This document shows positions 9,421 to 17,452 of a stretch of 64,000 bases of DNA, one piece after another. The notes under the pieces are model-generated. The model was not told where the DNA came from. It saw nothing but the letters and a program-made list of their open reading frames with translations, and did no database searches. Source of the stretch: Actinacidiphila sp965342175. Lineage in GTDB: Bacteria > Actinomycetota > Actinomycetes > Streptomycetales > Streptomycetaceae. How positions within the stretch are numbered: the stretch's first letter is position 1; every line of letters begins with the position of its first letter. Made by a program: the position numbers and the translations under genes. Where the stretch lies: the NCBI RefSeq assembly GCF_965342175.1, contig NZ_CBDRBL010000002.1, positions 62,001 through 126,000 on the forward strand, written 5' to 3'.

Positions 9421-9466
9421 GCGCGGGCGGCTGGGGGAGCGGCCGTGACGGCGGGGCCGGGGCCGG

Positions 9467-10351
9467 TCAGCCCCCGAGCTCGGCCAGCCGGGGCACGGCC
9501 GGAGCGCAGCGGCTCTCGATCCAGCCGGCCGGCTCGGCGTCCGGTGGCATCACGATGACCGTGTCGACGCCGAGCGCGGCGTAACCGGCCATGTCGGCGA
9601 CGAAGGCATCGGTGTCACCGCTGCGGAGGGAGTCGCCGGCGAAGAGCAGGGTCTTGCGGATCCGCGCGTAGTCGCGTCCGGCCTCGTCGCAGTGCGCCCG
9701 CAGCACCTCGAGCTTGTGCGCGACCTCGGCGGTCGAGGAGGCGAAGAGGTTGCAGGCGTCGGCGTAGCGCGCGACCAGGCGGAGCGTCTTGCGCTCGCCG
9801 CCGCCCCCGATCATGATCTCCGGGCGGGGTGTGCTCACCGGGGCCGGGTGGCCGAGGGTCTCCGCCAGGGAGTAGTGCGTGCCGTCGAAGGGGCCGTCGT
9901 CGTCCTGGTCCCACATCTGCAGGCAGATCCGCAGCGTCTCCTCCAGCCGTTCGAAGCGCTCCGCGAGTGGCGGGAAGGGCACGCCCAGGCCCAGGTGCTC
10001 GCGTGCGTACCAGGCCGCCCCGAGGCCGAGGGTCGCCCGGCCGCCGGACAGGACGTCGAGGGTGGTCGCGATCTTCGCCAGCAGGCCGGGGTGGCGGTAG
10101 GTGACCCCGGTGACGAGGACGCCCAGCCGGACGGAGGAGGTGCGGGCGGCGAGGAAGCCCAGAGTCGTGTAGGCCTCCAGCATCGCGGCCTCGGCGCCGC
10201 CGTTGTTCTCCATTTGGAAATAGTGGTCCATCACCGACAGCCAGCTCGCGCCGGCCGACTCGGCGGCCTCACCGGCGGCGGCGAGCGCGGGCGCGAGGCC
10301 GGCGGGTCCCGCGGGGTGGTCGAACTTCGTGAGGTGCAGTCCCAGTCGCAT
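9467..10351 (-). CDS. LLM-class F420-dependent oxidoreductase
   Basis: A 294-residue luciferase-like monooxygenase-fold protein. Typical elements are the N-terminal MRLGLHLTKFDHP strand, WLSVMDHYFQ, RTSSVRLGVLVTGVTYRHPGLLAK, GRATLGLGAAWYAREHLGLGVPFP and PEIMIGGGGERKTLRLVARYADACN, which form the deazaflavin (F420) or FMN binding face. Actinobacterial members of this subgroup usually use F420. The substrate is unknown. It stands alone, facing the DUF5955 gene across a terminator. Confidence 0.88.
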   Translation of the reverse strand: MRLGLHLTKFDHPAGPAGLAPALAAAGEAAESAGASWLSVMDHYFQMENNGGAEAAMLEAYTTLGFLAARTSSVRLGVLVTGVTYRHPGLLAKIATTLDVLSGGRATLGLGAAWYAREHLGLGVPFPPLAERFERLEETLRICLQMWDQDDDGPFDGTHYSLAETLGHPAPVSTPRPEIMIGGGGERKTLRLVARYADACNLFASSTAEVAHKLEVLRAHCDEAGRDYARIRKTLLFAGDSLRSGDTDAFVADMAGYAALGVDTVIVMPPDAEPAGWIESRCAPAVPRLAELGG

Positions 10352-10428
10352 GGTTCCACCGTCCGTCGTGGTCGCTACGGTGACGACCGTAGGTCGTGGA
10401 GTGCGCTCGAGGTCAAGCAGCCGTGGCT

Positions 10429-10486
10429 GCCGTCACCCCGCCGGGCGCACGCCGCCGTCACCCCGCCGGGCGCCGCCGTCACCCCG
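10429..10486. repeat. Short GC-rich tandem repeat
   Basis: GCCGTCACCCCG occurs three times (10429, 10454, 10475), the first two followed by CCGGGCG. It lies between the oxidoreductase promoter side and the end of the HTH gene. No function is apparent. Confidence 0.6.
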
Positions 10487-10521
10487 TGCCGACCCGGCGC
10501 GCCCGGCCGGGGGCGTGGGCA

Positions 10522-10758
10522 TCAGACCGTTCGCGCGTCGGCCGTCGCGGGTTCGTCGGCCTCCCAGCGCAGCAGGTCGCCCGGCTGGCACTCCAGCACC
10601 TCGCAGAGCGCGGCGAGGGTCGCGAAGCGCACCGCCTTGGCGCGGCCGTTCTTGAGCACGGCCAGGTTGGCGGGGGTGATCCCGACGCGGTCCGCGAGTT
10701 CGCCCACGGACATCTTGCGTCTGGCCAGCATCACGTCGATGTCGACGGCGATCGGCAT
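10522..10758 (-). CDS. Small XRE-type (YozG-like) transcriptional regulator
   Basis: A 78-residue protein that is nearly all DNA-binding domain: MLARRKMSVGELADRVGITPANLAVLKNGRAKAVRF is a Cro/C1 helix-turn-helix, and CEVLECQPGDLL is the conserved closing segment of the YozG-like group. Its ATG overlaps the stop of the DUF2975 gene by four bases (ATGA), so the two are translationally coupled. In this widespread pair the small regulator usually controls its own operon. The palindrome at 11276-11292 upstream of the pair is a good candidate for its operator. Confidence 0.9.
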   Translation of the reverse strand: MPIAVDIDVMLARRKMSVGELADRVGITPANLAVLKNGRAKAVRFATLAALCEVLECQPGDLLRWEADEPATADARTV

Positions 10759-11243
10759 CAGATCACCTCGGCCAGTTCGTCCCGCATCCGTGCGGCCTCG
10801 ACGTCGCGGGCGACGGCCTGGGCGAGCAGCATCCGCAGCACGAGCACGATGAGCGCGACCCCGAGGACGGCCACGCCGACGCCGCCCATGATGACCGTGA
10901 CACCGGGGTCGTCCCGCTGGCCCGGCGCATTGAGCAGGGTGACAGCGAACCAGACGAGGGCGGCCGCCACGATGGCGCCGATCATGACGTCCACGTAGCG
11001 GAAGGCGGCGTGGGAGAACACGGTGCCACGCCGCACCATCGCCACCAACCGCCATACGCAGACCAGGGCCACCTGGGCCGCCACGAGGCCCAGGATCGTG
11101 ACCAGGCGCAGCGGGGTCAGCGGGAGCGACCCGTCCTCCGGGTCGGTGGCCAGCGCCCACACCATCAGTGCCTGTATGCACACCGAACCCGCGAGCAGCA
11201 CCGCGAGCACGGCACGCAGCGCGAGCAGCGTCAGCTTTCCCAT
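10758..11243 (-). CDS. DUF2975 integral membrane protein
   Basis: A 161-residue membrane protein with four predicted hydrophobic segments: LLALRAVLAVLLAGSVCIQAL, LVTILGLVAAQVALVCVWRL, MIGAIVAAALVWFAVTLL and VTVIMGGVGVAVLGVALIVLVL. The AVARDVEAARMRDELAEVI tail is typical of DUF2975. The family is usually paired with a YozG-like regulator, as here, and its biochemical role is not established. The ATG has a GGGAGAGG ribosome-binding site seven bases away. Confidence 0.88.
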   Translation of the reverse strand: MGKLTLLALRAVLAVLLAGSVCIQALMVWALATDPEDGSLPLTPLRLVTILGLVAAQVALVCVWRLVAMVRRGTVFSHAAFRYVDVMIGAIVAAALVWFAVTLLNAPGQRDDPGVTVIMGGVGVAVLGVALIVLVLRMLLAQAVARDVEAARMRDELAEVI

Positions 11244-11275
11244 TGCCTCTCCCTCGATCGTCCTTCGATGGAAAG

Positions 11276-11292
11276 CTATCGACTTTCGATAG
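11276..11292 (-). promoter_or_regulatory. Operator candidate of the DUF2975/HTH pair
   Basis: A perfect inverted repeat CTATCG-ACTTT-CGATAG lies 33 bases before the DUF2975 start. It is AT-richer than its surroundings and sits where an operator overlapping the promoter would be. Autoregulation by the small HTH protein is the likely reason, by inference. Confidence 0.6.
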
Positions 11293-11341
11293 GTGAGGCA
11301 AGAGCTGTACCCGCTGGGGCGAAAGGTGGTGGTGCCCGGGG

Positions 11342-12106
11342 TCAGGCGGCGCCGCTGCCGGTCAGTGCGGCCGACAGACTCCGCGCCACGCCTTGCAGCA
11401 CCGGCACGATCTTCTCGACGGCCGCCTCCGTGACCCGTCCGGCGGGTCCGGAGATGGAGATGGCGGCGGCCGTGGGGGAGTCGGGGACCGTGACGGCCAG
11501 GCAGCGCACACCGACCTCCTGCTCGTTGTCGTCCACGGCGTAGCCCTGGGCGCGGATGCGCTCCAGCTCGGCGAGGAAGGCGTCCGGGTCGACGATGGTC
11601 CGCTCGGTGGCCGCCGGCATGCCGGTGCGGGCCAGCAGGGCCCGTACCTCCTCCGGGGGGACGTGCGCCAGCAGGGCCTTGCCGACGCCGGTGCTGTGCG
11701 GCAGGACGCGCCGCCCGACCTCGGTGAACATCCGCATCGAGTGGCGTGAGGGGACCTGGGCGATGTAGACGACCTCGTCGCCGTCGAGGAGGGCCATGTT
11801 GGCGGTCTCGCCGGTGGCCTCGACCAGTTCCGCCAGATAGGGGCGGGCCCAGGTGCCCAGGAGGCGGGCCGAGCTCTCGCCGAGGCGGATCAGCCGGGGG
11901 CCGAGCGCGTAGCGGCGGTTGGGCTGCTGGCGCACGTAGCCGCAGCCGACCAGGGTGCGCATCAGCCGGTGGATCGTGGGCAGGGGGAGCCCGCTGCTCG
12001 CGGACAGTTCGCTGAGGCCCACCTCGCCGCCCGCGTCGGCCATCCGCTCCAGCAGGTCGAAGGCGCGTTCGATGGACTGGACGCCCCCGGCGCGGTCTGA
12101 CGCCAC
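11342..12106 (-). CDS. allR: IclR-family transcriptional regulator, probable allantoin regulator AllR
   Basis: A 254-residue IclR protein. The winged HTH spans about residues 8-65 (VQSIERAFDLLERMAD, LSELSASSGLPLPTIHRLMRTLVGCGYVRQ), followed by the effector domain with GETANMALLDGDEVVYIAQVPS, LPHSTGVGKALLAHVP and a closing PAGRVTEA region. It is divergent from allantoinase and allantoicase, the arrangement in which AllR represses allantoin genes in Streptomyces, with allantoate or glyoxylate-type effectors in related systems. GTG start with GGAGG upstream. Likely targets are its own promoter region, allB-alc, malate synthase and perhaps the urate operon, from shared palindromes. Confidence 0.85.
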   Translation of the reverse strand: MASDRAGGVQSIERAFDLLERMADAGGEVGLSELSASSGLPLPTIHRLMRTLVGCGYVRQQPNRRYALGPRLIRLGESSARLLGTWARPYLAELVEATGETANMALLDGDEVVYIAQVPSRHSMRMFTEVGRRVLPHSTGVGKALLAHVPPEEVRALLARTGMPAATERTIVDPDAFLAELERIRAQGYAVDDNEQEVGVRCLAVTVPDSPTAAAISISGPAGRVTEAAVEKIVPVLQGVARSLSAALTGSGAA

Positions 12107-12221
12107 GTTTCCTCCCCAGGCGGACGGTGGTGAAAGCGCAGCCTACCGGCCCTGACCAGGCAGGCGACGCCGTGAGCGGCGGTCGTGGGGCGGGCGGTGG
12201 CCGTCGGGCTACGGAAAGCGC

Positions 12222-12238
12222 ATTCCATTGGACGGAAT
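12222..12238. promoter_or_regulatory. Palindrome in the allR-allB intergenic region
   Basis: ATTCC and GGAAT flank seven bases in a 260-base divergent promoter region, nearer to allR. TTCCATTGGACGGAA within it resembles TTCTGCATTGCGGAA before malate synthase. A candidate for autoregulation of the IclR-family gene. Confidence 0.5.
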
Positions 12239-12318
12239 CCTTCAACTGTACTGCGGGGACGCCTCGCGGTGCCCCCGGGGCGGGGTTGACGTGGCTCGGG
12301 GGCGGGCGGAGGATGCGG

Positions 12319-12335
12319 TTCAACAGAACGTTGAC
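12319..12335 (+). promoter_or_regulatory. Operator candidate upstream of allantoinase
   Basis: TTCAACAGAACGTTGAC contains the inverted repeat TCAAC-N5-GTTGA, 32 bases before the allantoinase GTG, the same distance as the matching element before uraD. The 12-mer ACAGAACGTTGA recurs before malate synthase. Confidence 0.65.
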
Positions 12336-12366
12336 GTCCTGGGCGTTTGTCGGGGAAGGGGAGCCC

Positions 12367-13728
12367 GTGTCCGAGGCCGCTGACGGGATCGAACTCGTCC
12401 TGCGTTCACCGCGGGTGGTCACCCCGCACGGCGAACGCGCCGCCGACGTGGCCGTCGCGGGCGGCCGGATCGCCGCCGTTCTGCCGTACGGGGGCGAGCC
12501 CCCGGCGGGCGCCCGTCTGGTCGACCTCGGCACGGACGCCCTGCTCCCCGGCCTCGTCGACACCCACGTCCACGTCAACGAGCCCGGCCGCACCGCGTGG
12601 GAGGGCTTCGCGACCGCCACCCGGGCGGCCGCGGCCGGCGGCGTCACGACGCTGGTCGACATGCCGCTCAACAGCGTCCCGCCGACCACCACCGCCGCCC
12701 ATCTGGAGGTCAAGCGCGCCACCGCCCGCGGCCGGGTCCACACCGACGTCGGGTTCTGGGGCGGCGCCGTCCCCGGCAACGCCGGCGATCTGCGTCCTCT
12801 GCACGACGCGGGGGTCTTCGGCTTCAAGTGCTTCCTGCTGCCCTCCGGGGTCGACGAGTTCCCGCCGCTGGCCCCGGTCGAACTGGAGGCGGCGATGCGG
12901 GAGATCGCCCGCTTCGACGGCCTGCTGATCGTCCATGCCGAGGACCCCCGGCTCATCGACGCCGCCCCGCCGCCCTCCGGCCGGGCGTACGCCGGATTCC
13001 TCGCCTCCCGTCCCCGCGCCGCCGAGAACGCCGCCGTCGAGGCGCTGATCGACCTCGCCCGCCGTGTGGACTGCCGGGTGCACGTCCTGCACCTGTCCTC
13101 CGCCGAGGCCCTGCCCCTGATCGCCGCCGCCCGCCGCGACGGCGTACGCCTGACGGCCGAGACCTGCCCGCACTACCTGACGCTCACCGCCGAGGAGGTC
13201 CCGGACGGCGCGACGGTGTTCAAGTGCTGCCCGCCGATCCGCGAGTCGGGCAACCGGGAGGCGCTGTGGCAGGGCCTGCTCGACGGCACCGTCGACTGCG
13301 TCGTGTCCGACCACTCGCCCTCCACCGCCGACCTCAAGCATCTCGACACCGGGGACTTCGGCGCGGCGTGGGGCGGCATCTCCTCCCTGCAACTCGGCCT
13401 GCCCGCGGTCTGGACCGACGCCCGCCGGCGAGGCGCCGCACTCACCGACGTGGTCCGCTGGATGGCGTCGGGCCCGGCACGCCTCGCCGGGCTCAGCACC
13501 AAGGGCGCCGTCGCCCCGGGCCACGACGCCGACTTCGCCGTCCTGGCGCCCGACGAGAGCTTCACCGTGGACCCGGCGGCGCTCCACCACCGCAACCCGG
13601 TCACCGCCTACGCGGGCCGCACCCTCACCGGGGTGGTGCGCAGCACCTGGCTGCGCGGGGAGCAGATCGCCGGCCACGGCGCGGCCGCCCACCCCTGCGG
13701 CCGCCTCATCGCAAGGGAGAACGCATGA
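12367..13728 (+). CDS. allB: Allantoinase
   Basis: Hydrolyses the hydantoin ring of allantoin to allantoate. The 453-residue chain is a cyclic amidohydrolase: PGLVDTHVHVNEPGRTAWEGF carries the DxHxH metal motif (about residues 60-64), GVFGFKCFLLPSGVDEFPP carries the carbamylated Lys, then LLIVHAEDP, VHVLHLSSAEALPLI, ETCPHYL, and VVSDHSPS with the catalytic Asp. GTG start with AAGGGGAG upstream. It ends in a four-base overlap (ATGA) with allantoicase, giving a two-gene operon divergent from the IclR regulator. Confidence 0.95.
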   Translation: MSEAADGIELVLRSPRVVTPHGERAADVAVAGGRIAAVLPYGGEPPAGARLVDLGTDALLPGLVDTHVHVNEPGRTAWEGFATATRAAAAGGVTTLVDMPLNSVPPTTTAAHLEVKRATARGRVHTDVGFWGGAVPGNAGDLRPLHDAGVFGFKCFLLPSGVDEFPPLAPVELEAAMREIARFDGLLIVHAEDPRLIDAAPPPSGRAYAGFLASRPRAAENAAVEALIDLARRVDCRVHVLHLSSAEALPLIAAARRDGVRLTAETCPHYLTLTAEEVPDGATVFKCCPPIRESGNREALWQGLLDGTVDCVVSDHSPSTADLKHLDTGDFGAAWGGISSLQLGLPAVWTDARRRGAALTDVVRWMASGPARLAGLSTKGAVAPGHDADFAVLAPDESFTVDPAALHHRNPVTAYAGRTLTGVVRSTWLRGEQIAGHGAAAHPCGRLIARENA

Positions 13729-14834
13729 CCGCCGTCCCCCGGCACACCGGCGCCGCCCAGCCCTACGGCGGAGGCGACCCCTACGCCGACTACCGGGGCG
13801 CCGACCTGTCCTTCACACGTCTCGTCGACCTCGCCGACCGGCGGCTGGGCGCCGCGGTGACCGCCGCCAGCGACGAGTTCTTCGCCGAACGGGAGAACCT
13901 GCTCGTCCCAGGACGCGCGGAGTTCCGACCCGGGCACTTCGGACACAAGGGCCAGGTCATGGACGGCTGGGAGACCCGCCGCCGGCGCGGCACCGGCCCT
14001 GACAGCCCGCACCCCGGCGACGCCGAGCACGACTGGGCGCTGATCCGCCTCGCCGCCCCCGGCGTCGTACGCGGCGTGGTCGTGGACACCGCCCACTTCC
14101 GCGGCAACCATCCCGCGGAGATCGCCCTCGAGGCCGTCTGCGCACCGCTGTCCGCCGCGCCCGCGGACCTGCTCGGCGACGGTGTGCGGTGGACGGAACT
14201 GGTGCCCCGTACGGCCGTCGGCGGCCATGCCGCCAACGGATTCGAGGTGGCCGTCGAACGCCGCTTCACCCACCTGCGGCTCAAGCAGTTCCCCGACGGC
14301 GGCATCGCCAGGCTGCGCGTCCACGGCGAGGTCGTCCCCGACCCGGCGTGGCTGTCCGCGCTTGGCACCTTCGACCTGGTCGCGCTGGAGAACGGCGGCG
14401 CCCCCGAGGACGTCTCGGACCGCTTCTACTCCTCCCCGGTCAACCTCGTCCTGCCGGGCAGGTCGCACCGCATGGGCGACGGCTGGGAGACCCGCCGGCG
14501 CCGCGACAAGGGCCACGACTGGGTGCGCTACCGCCTCGCCGGGCAGGGCACCGTCCGCGCCGTCGAGATCGACACCGCCTACTACAAGGGCAACGCCCCC
14601 GGCTGGGCCGCCCTGCTCGGCCGGGACGGAGAGCACGGCGACTGGTTCGAGATCGTGCCGCGCTGCCCCCTGCGGCCCGACACCGTCCACCGCTTCGTCG
14701 TCGACGTCCCGCCCGCCACCCACGTACGCCTGGAGACCTACCCCGACGGCGGCGTCGCCCGCCTGCGCCTGTGGGGCTCGCTCACCGAAACGGGCGCCGC
14801 CCGCCTGGCCCGGCGCTGGGAGGACCTGGCCTGA
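13725..14834 (+). CDS. alc: Allantoicase
   Basis: Hydrolyses allantoate to ureidoglycolate and urea. The 369-residue protein shows the internal duplication of the family: two jelly-roll halves, each containing a DGWETRRRR segment (VMDGWETRRRRG and GDGWETRRRRDKGHDW) followed by a VVVDTAHFRGNHP or VEIDTAYYKGNAP strand and a FPDGGIARLRVHGE or YPDGGVARLRLWG segment. Translationally coupled to allantoinase. No ureidoglycolate lyase or urease is in the window, so glyoxylate release happens through genes elsewhere; malate synthase nearby would use it. Confidence 0.95.
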   Translation: MTAVPRHTGAAQPYGGGDPYADYRGADLSFTRLVDLADRRLGAAVTAASDEFFAERENLLVPGRAEFRPGHFGHKGQVMDGWETRRRRGTGPDSPHPGDAEHDWALIRLAAPGVVRGVVVDTAHFRGNHPAEIALEAVCAPLSAAPADLLGDGVRWTELVPRTAVGGHAANGFEVAVERRFTHLRLKQFPDGGIARLRVHGEVVPDPAWLSALGTFDLVALENGGAPEDVSDRFYSSPVNLVLPGRSHRMGDGWETRRRRDKGHDWVRYRLAGQGTVRAVEIDTAYYKGNAPGWAALLGRDGEHGDWFEIVPRCPLRPDTVHRFVVDVPPATHVRLETYPDGGVARLRLWGSLTETGAARLARRWEDLA

Positions 14835-14920
14835 GCGCCCGGGACCGCGGCGCCGACCGCCCGGCAAGCGGCATACGGGGACGCGGTTTTGTCGGGGCAC
14901 GCCGCGCGCCGCAACATCGC

Positions 14921-15028
14921 CTGCACCGTCGGTACGAACGCAAGGCAGGACACTTCCTCGCGTTCGCCGGCATCCCCGCCGCTCTGATCTGCTACCGCAG
15001 ACTTGTGAAGGTCATCACCTCGACGTGA
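14921..15028 (+). pseudogene. Remnant of an IS5-type transposase C-terminus
   Basis: The last 35 codons of an open frame read LHRRYERKAGHFLAF followed by AALICYRRLVK, ending at a TGA. This is the conserved end of IS5-family DDE transposases, where a YRRL-RYER-A-HFLAFL pattern precedes ALTCYKKL. Upstream of it no transposase catalytic domain can be found, because allantoicase ends 86 bases before. The fragment is therefore a decayed insertion-sequence end, directly before the SUKH-like gene. Confidence 0.6.
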
Positions 15029-15100
15029 TCCGTAGAGTGCGGCTCCAAAGGGTGCGGCCCAAGGCGGGGGACCGTGCCACGACACACCGTCGAGGAACTC

Positions 15101-15700
15101 ATGACTGACTACCTGGCTGCCGTGCTGGAGATGCTCGGCCCGGCCCAGAACGGCTTCGCGGACCCAGCTGCCTGGGACCGTCTCCACGCAGAGCTCGGCA
15201 TAGAACTACCGCCCGACTACAGGGCACTCGTGGACGCGTTCGCCCCCATCCAGATCAACGGGCACCTGTACCTCCACCACCCCGCGACCGAACGGTGGAA
15301 CCTGGGCGAACACATGCGCAGCACGATCAAGGCGTGGTCCGAGGTGCCGTGGGACGACCTCCATCTCGACCCGGACAAGGACCCCCGCCAGCTCTTCGGA
15401 CTCGACGAGCTGAGCTTTGGCACCCCCAACGGGCTGTGGCCGATCGCGGGCACCGACAGAGGCGAGACCATCTTCCTGATCGCTGCCTCCGAGGCTCCGA
15501 GGCTCCTGGTGAGCTATCACGAAACCTGGGCAGAGCACCGCATTCTTTTCGTGGAATGGCTCTACCGCTATCTTGTCGGCGAGGACATGAGCGGGCCCAA
15601 CAGTGCAGCCTTCTACCCTGGCCCCGTGAAGTTGCAGCGCCTTCCGATGTCCGCCGGCGAACGCACCGAACCTTGGTACGGCCCAGACCGCGGCATGTGA
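15101..15700 (+). CDS. SMI1/KNR4 (SUKH) family immunity-like protein
   Basis: A 199-residue protein. WDRLHAELGIELPPDYRALVDAF near residue 25-50 is the hallmark SUKH motif, followed by strands and FGTPNGLWPIAGTDRGETIFLIA, where the usual DG-D-WW-like features are replaced by similar ones. SUKH proteins are often immunity proteins against polymorphic toxins; in Streptomyces many stand alone. No toxin gene is adjacent. Codon use is less GC3-biased than neighbours, and an IS5-type remnant lies just upstream, both consistent with transfer. ATG 15101 has GAGG upstream; GTG 15074 would add nine residues. Confidence 0.75.
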   Translation: MTDYLAAVLEMLGPAQNGFADPAAWDRLHAELGIELPPDYRALVDAFAPIQINGHLYLHHPATERWNLGEHMRSTIKAWSEVPWDDLHLDPDKDPRQLFGLDELSFGTPNGLWPIAGTDRGETIFLIAASEAPRLLVSYHETWAEHRILFVEWLYRYLVGEDMSGPNSAAFYPGPVKLQRLPMSAGERTEPWYGPDRGM

Positions 15701-16056
15701 GAGGTCGCCACTTCCATTACAGCAGCCACCTGATGAGAGCACCTTCTCAGCGTGGCGCCGGCCGTCCAGTACCGGGCAGCCACCTGTACCTGGTTCGCCG
15801 GATCCGGCTGTCGAGCGGGCGGGTATGAGGCGCGACAACCCGGTTCACCCCAGGGCAAGCCCGCTCTGGGCAGGTAGCACTCCAGCCAAGCGGGTGTGAG
15901 AGCCCGTCGGCACGCGGCCCGGCAGCGGCCCGCTCCGGCTGCGCCCCGGACCAGCGGACAAACGTCGTCTCGACGCGAGGTGGCCAGCCCTCACGGCGTG
16001 CGGAGCACCGTTGGGTGCAGGCACGCCGAGAGGTCGAAGCCGCCGCCGAGGTGGCG
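15701..16056. other. Gene-free stretch with a hairpin at 15994-16028
   Basis: No supported gene is seen. CGGCGTGC and GCACGCCG enclose an inner GCACC-GTTG-GGTGC hairpin (15994-16028), 29 bases beyond the beta-glucosidase stop on the minus strand, a plausible terminator for that operon. The rest may be decayed mobile DNA near the IS5 remnant, but nothing recognisable remains. Confidence 0.5.
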
Positions 16057-17415
16057 TCAGGCCGCGCTGCGGCCGCGGCGCCGGTGGGCGGCGATGATGT
16101 CGGCGTAGCGGCGGCCGCTGCCCTTCACGGTCCGGCGCTGGGTCGCGTAGTCGACGTGGACGAGGCCGAAGCGCTTGGCGTAGCCGTACGCCCATTCGAA
16201 GTTGTCCAGCAGCGACCAGGCGAAGTAGCCGGCGAGCGGGGCGCCTGCGCGCACGGCGCGCGCGCAGGCCGCCAGGTGCTCCTCCAGGTAGGCGGTGCGC
16301 TCCGGGTCGTGGACCTGCCCGTCGGGGCCGACACGGTCCTCGTACGCCGAGCCGTTCTCGGTGACGTAGATCGTGCGGGCGCCGTACTCCTCGGTCAGCC
16401 GCAGCAGCAGCCGCTCCAGGCCGTCGGCGTGCACCTCCCAGTCCATCGCGGTGCGGCGGACGTCCGGGAGACGCACGGCACGGGTGCGGGGGACCGGCCC
16501 CGAGGGGTCGTCGGCGACGACGTCCCGGAAGTAGTAGTTGAGGCCCAGCCAGTCCAGCGGCGCGGCGATGGTCTCCATGTCGCCCGCCTGGACGGGCAGG
16601 TCGACCCCGTACAGCTCCAGCATGTCCTCGGGGTAGCCGCGGCCGTGGATCGGGTCCAGCCACCAGCGGTTGGTGTGCCCGTCGGCGCGCAGCGCCGCCG
16701 CGACGTCCTCGGGCCGGTCGGAGGCCGGCTCGCAGGGGCTGAGGTTGTTGACGATGCCGACCTGGGCGTTCGGGACAGCGGCGCGCAGCGCCTGAACCGC
16801 CAGGCCGTGGCCCAGGTGCAGGTGGTACGAGGCGCGGACGGCGGCCGTCAGGTCGGTGAGGCCGGGGGCCATCTCGCCCTGCAGGTGGCCGATCCAGGCG
16901 GAGCACAGCGGCTCGTTGAGCGTGGCCCAGTGGGTGACCCGGTCCCCGAGCCGCTCGGCCACAACGGCGGCGTAGTCGGCGAAGCGCAGCGCGGTCTCGC
17001 GCTCCGGCCAGCCGCCGCGGTCCTGCTGCGCCTGCGGCAGGTCCCAGTGGTAGAGGGTGGGGAAGGGGGTGATGCCCGCCTCCAGCAGGGCGTCGACCAG
17101 GCGGTCGTAGAAGGCCAGGCCAGCGGGGTTGACGGTGCCGCCGCCCTGCGGCACCACGCGCGGCCAGGCGATCGAGAAGCGGTACGCGTCCAGGCCGAGC
17201 CGGCTCATCAGGCCGATGTCCTCCGGCACGCGGTGGTAGTGGTCGCAGGCGATGTCACCGGTGTCGCCGTTCGCGACCTTGCCCGGAGTGCGGGAGAAGG
17301 TGTCCCAGATGGAGGGCGCTCGGCCGTCCTCGGCCACGGCTCCTTCGATCTGGTACGAGGCCGTCGCGGCGCCCCACACGAACTGGTCGGGGAGGGCGCT
17401 GAGGTCGAGGGTCAC
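16057..17415 (-). CDS. GH1 family beta-glucosidase
   Basis: A 452-residue cytoplasmic glycoside hydrolase family 1 enzyme without signal peptide. It hydrolyses beta-glucosides such as cellobiose taken up by the importer encoded upstream. The acid/base Glu is in ATLNEP (Glu168), the nucleophile in YVTENGSA (Glu353); FVWGAATASYQIEGA, WPRVVPQG and SLLDNFEWAYGY are further family signatures. GTG start with AAAGG upstream. It is the last gene of a binding protein-permease-permease-glucosidase operon under a divergent ROK regulator. Exact sugar specificity (cellobiose, other beta-glucosides, beta-galactosides) is open. Confidence 0.93.
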   Translation of the reverse strand: MTLDLSALPDQFVWGAATASYQIEGAVAEDGRAPSIWDTFSRTPGKVANGDTGDIACDHYHRVPEDIGLMSRLGLDAYRFSIAWPRVVPQGGGTVNPAGLAFYDRLVDALLEAGITPFPTLYHWDLPQAQQDRGGWPERETALRFADYAAVVAERLGDRVTHWATLNEPLCSAWIGHLQGEMAPGLTDLTAAVRASYHLHLGHGLAVQALRAAVPNAQVGIVNNLSPCEPASDRPEDVAAALRADGHTNRWWLDPIHGRGYPEDMLELYGVDLPVQAGDMETIAAPLDWLGLNYYFRDVVADDPSGPVPRTRAVRLPDVRRTAMDWEVHADGLERLLLRLTEEYGARTIYVTENGSAYEDRVGPDGQVHDPERTAYLEEHLAACARAVRAGAPLAGYFAWSLLDNFEWAYGYAKRFGLVHVDYATQRRTVKGSGRRYADIIAAHRRRGRSAA

Positions 17416-17452
17416 GGACTGCCTTTCGTTCGGGGGTGCTGAGGGTGGGGGC

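Noticed and set aside
15845..16906. Minus-strand open frame of 353 codons at the end of the beta-glucosidase
   Set aside because: Arg/Pro-rich shadow frame overlapping the certain GH1 gene.
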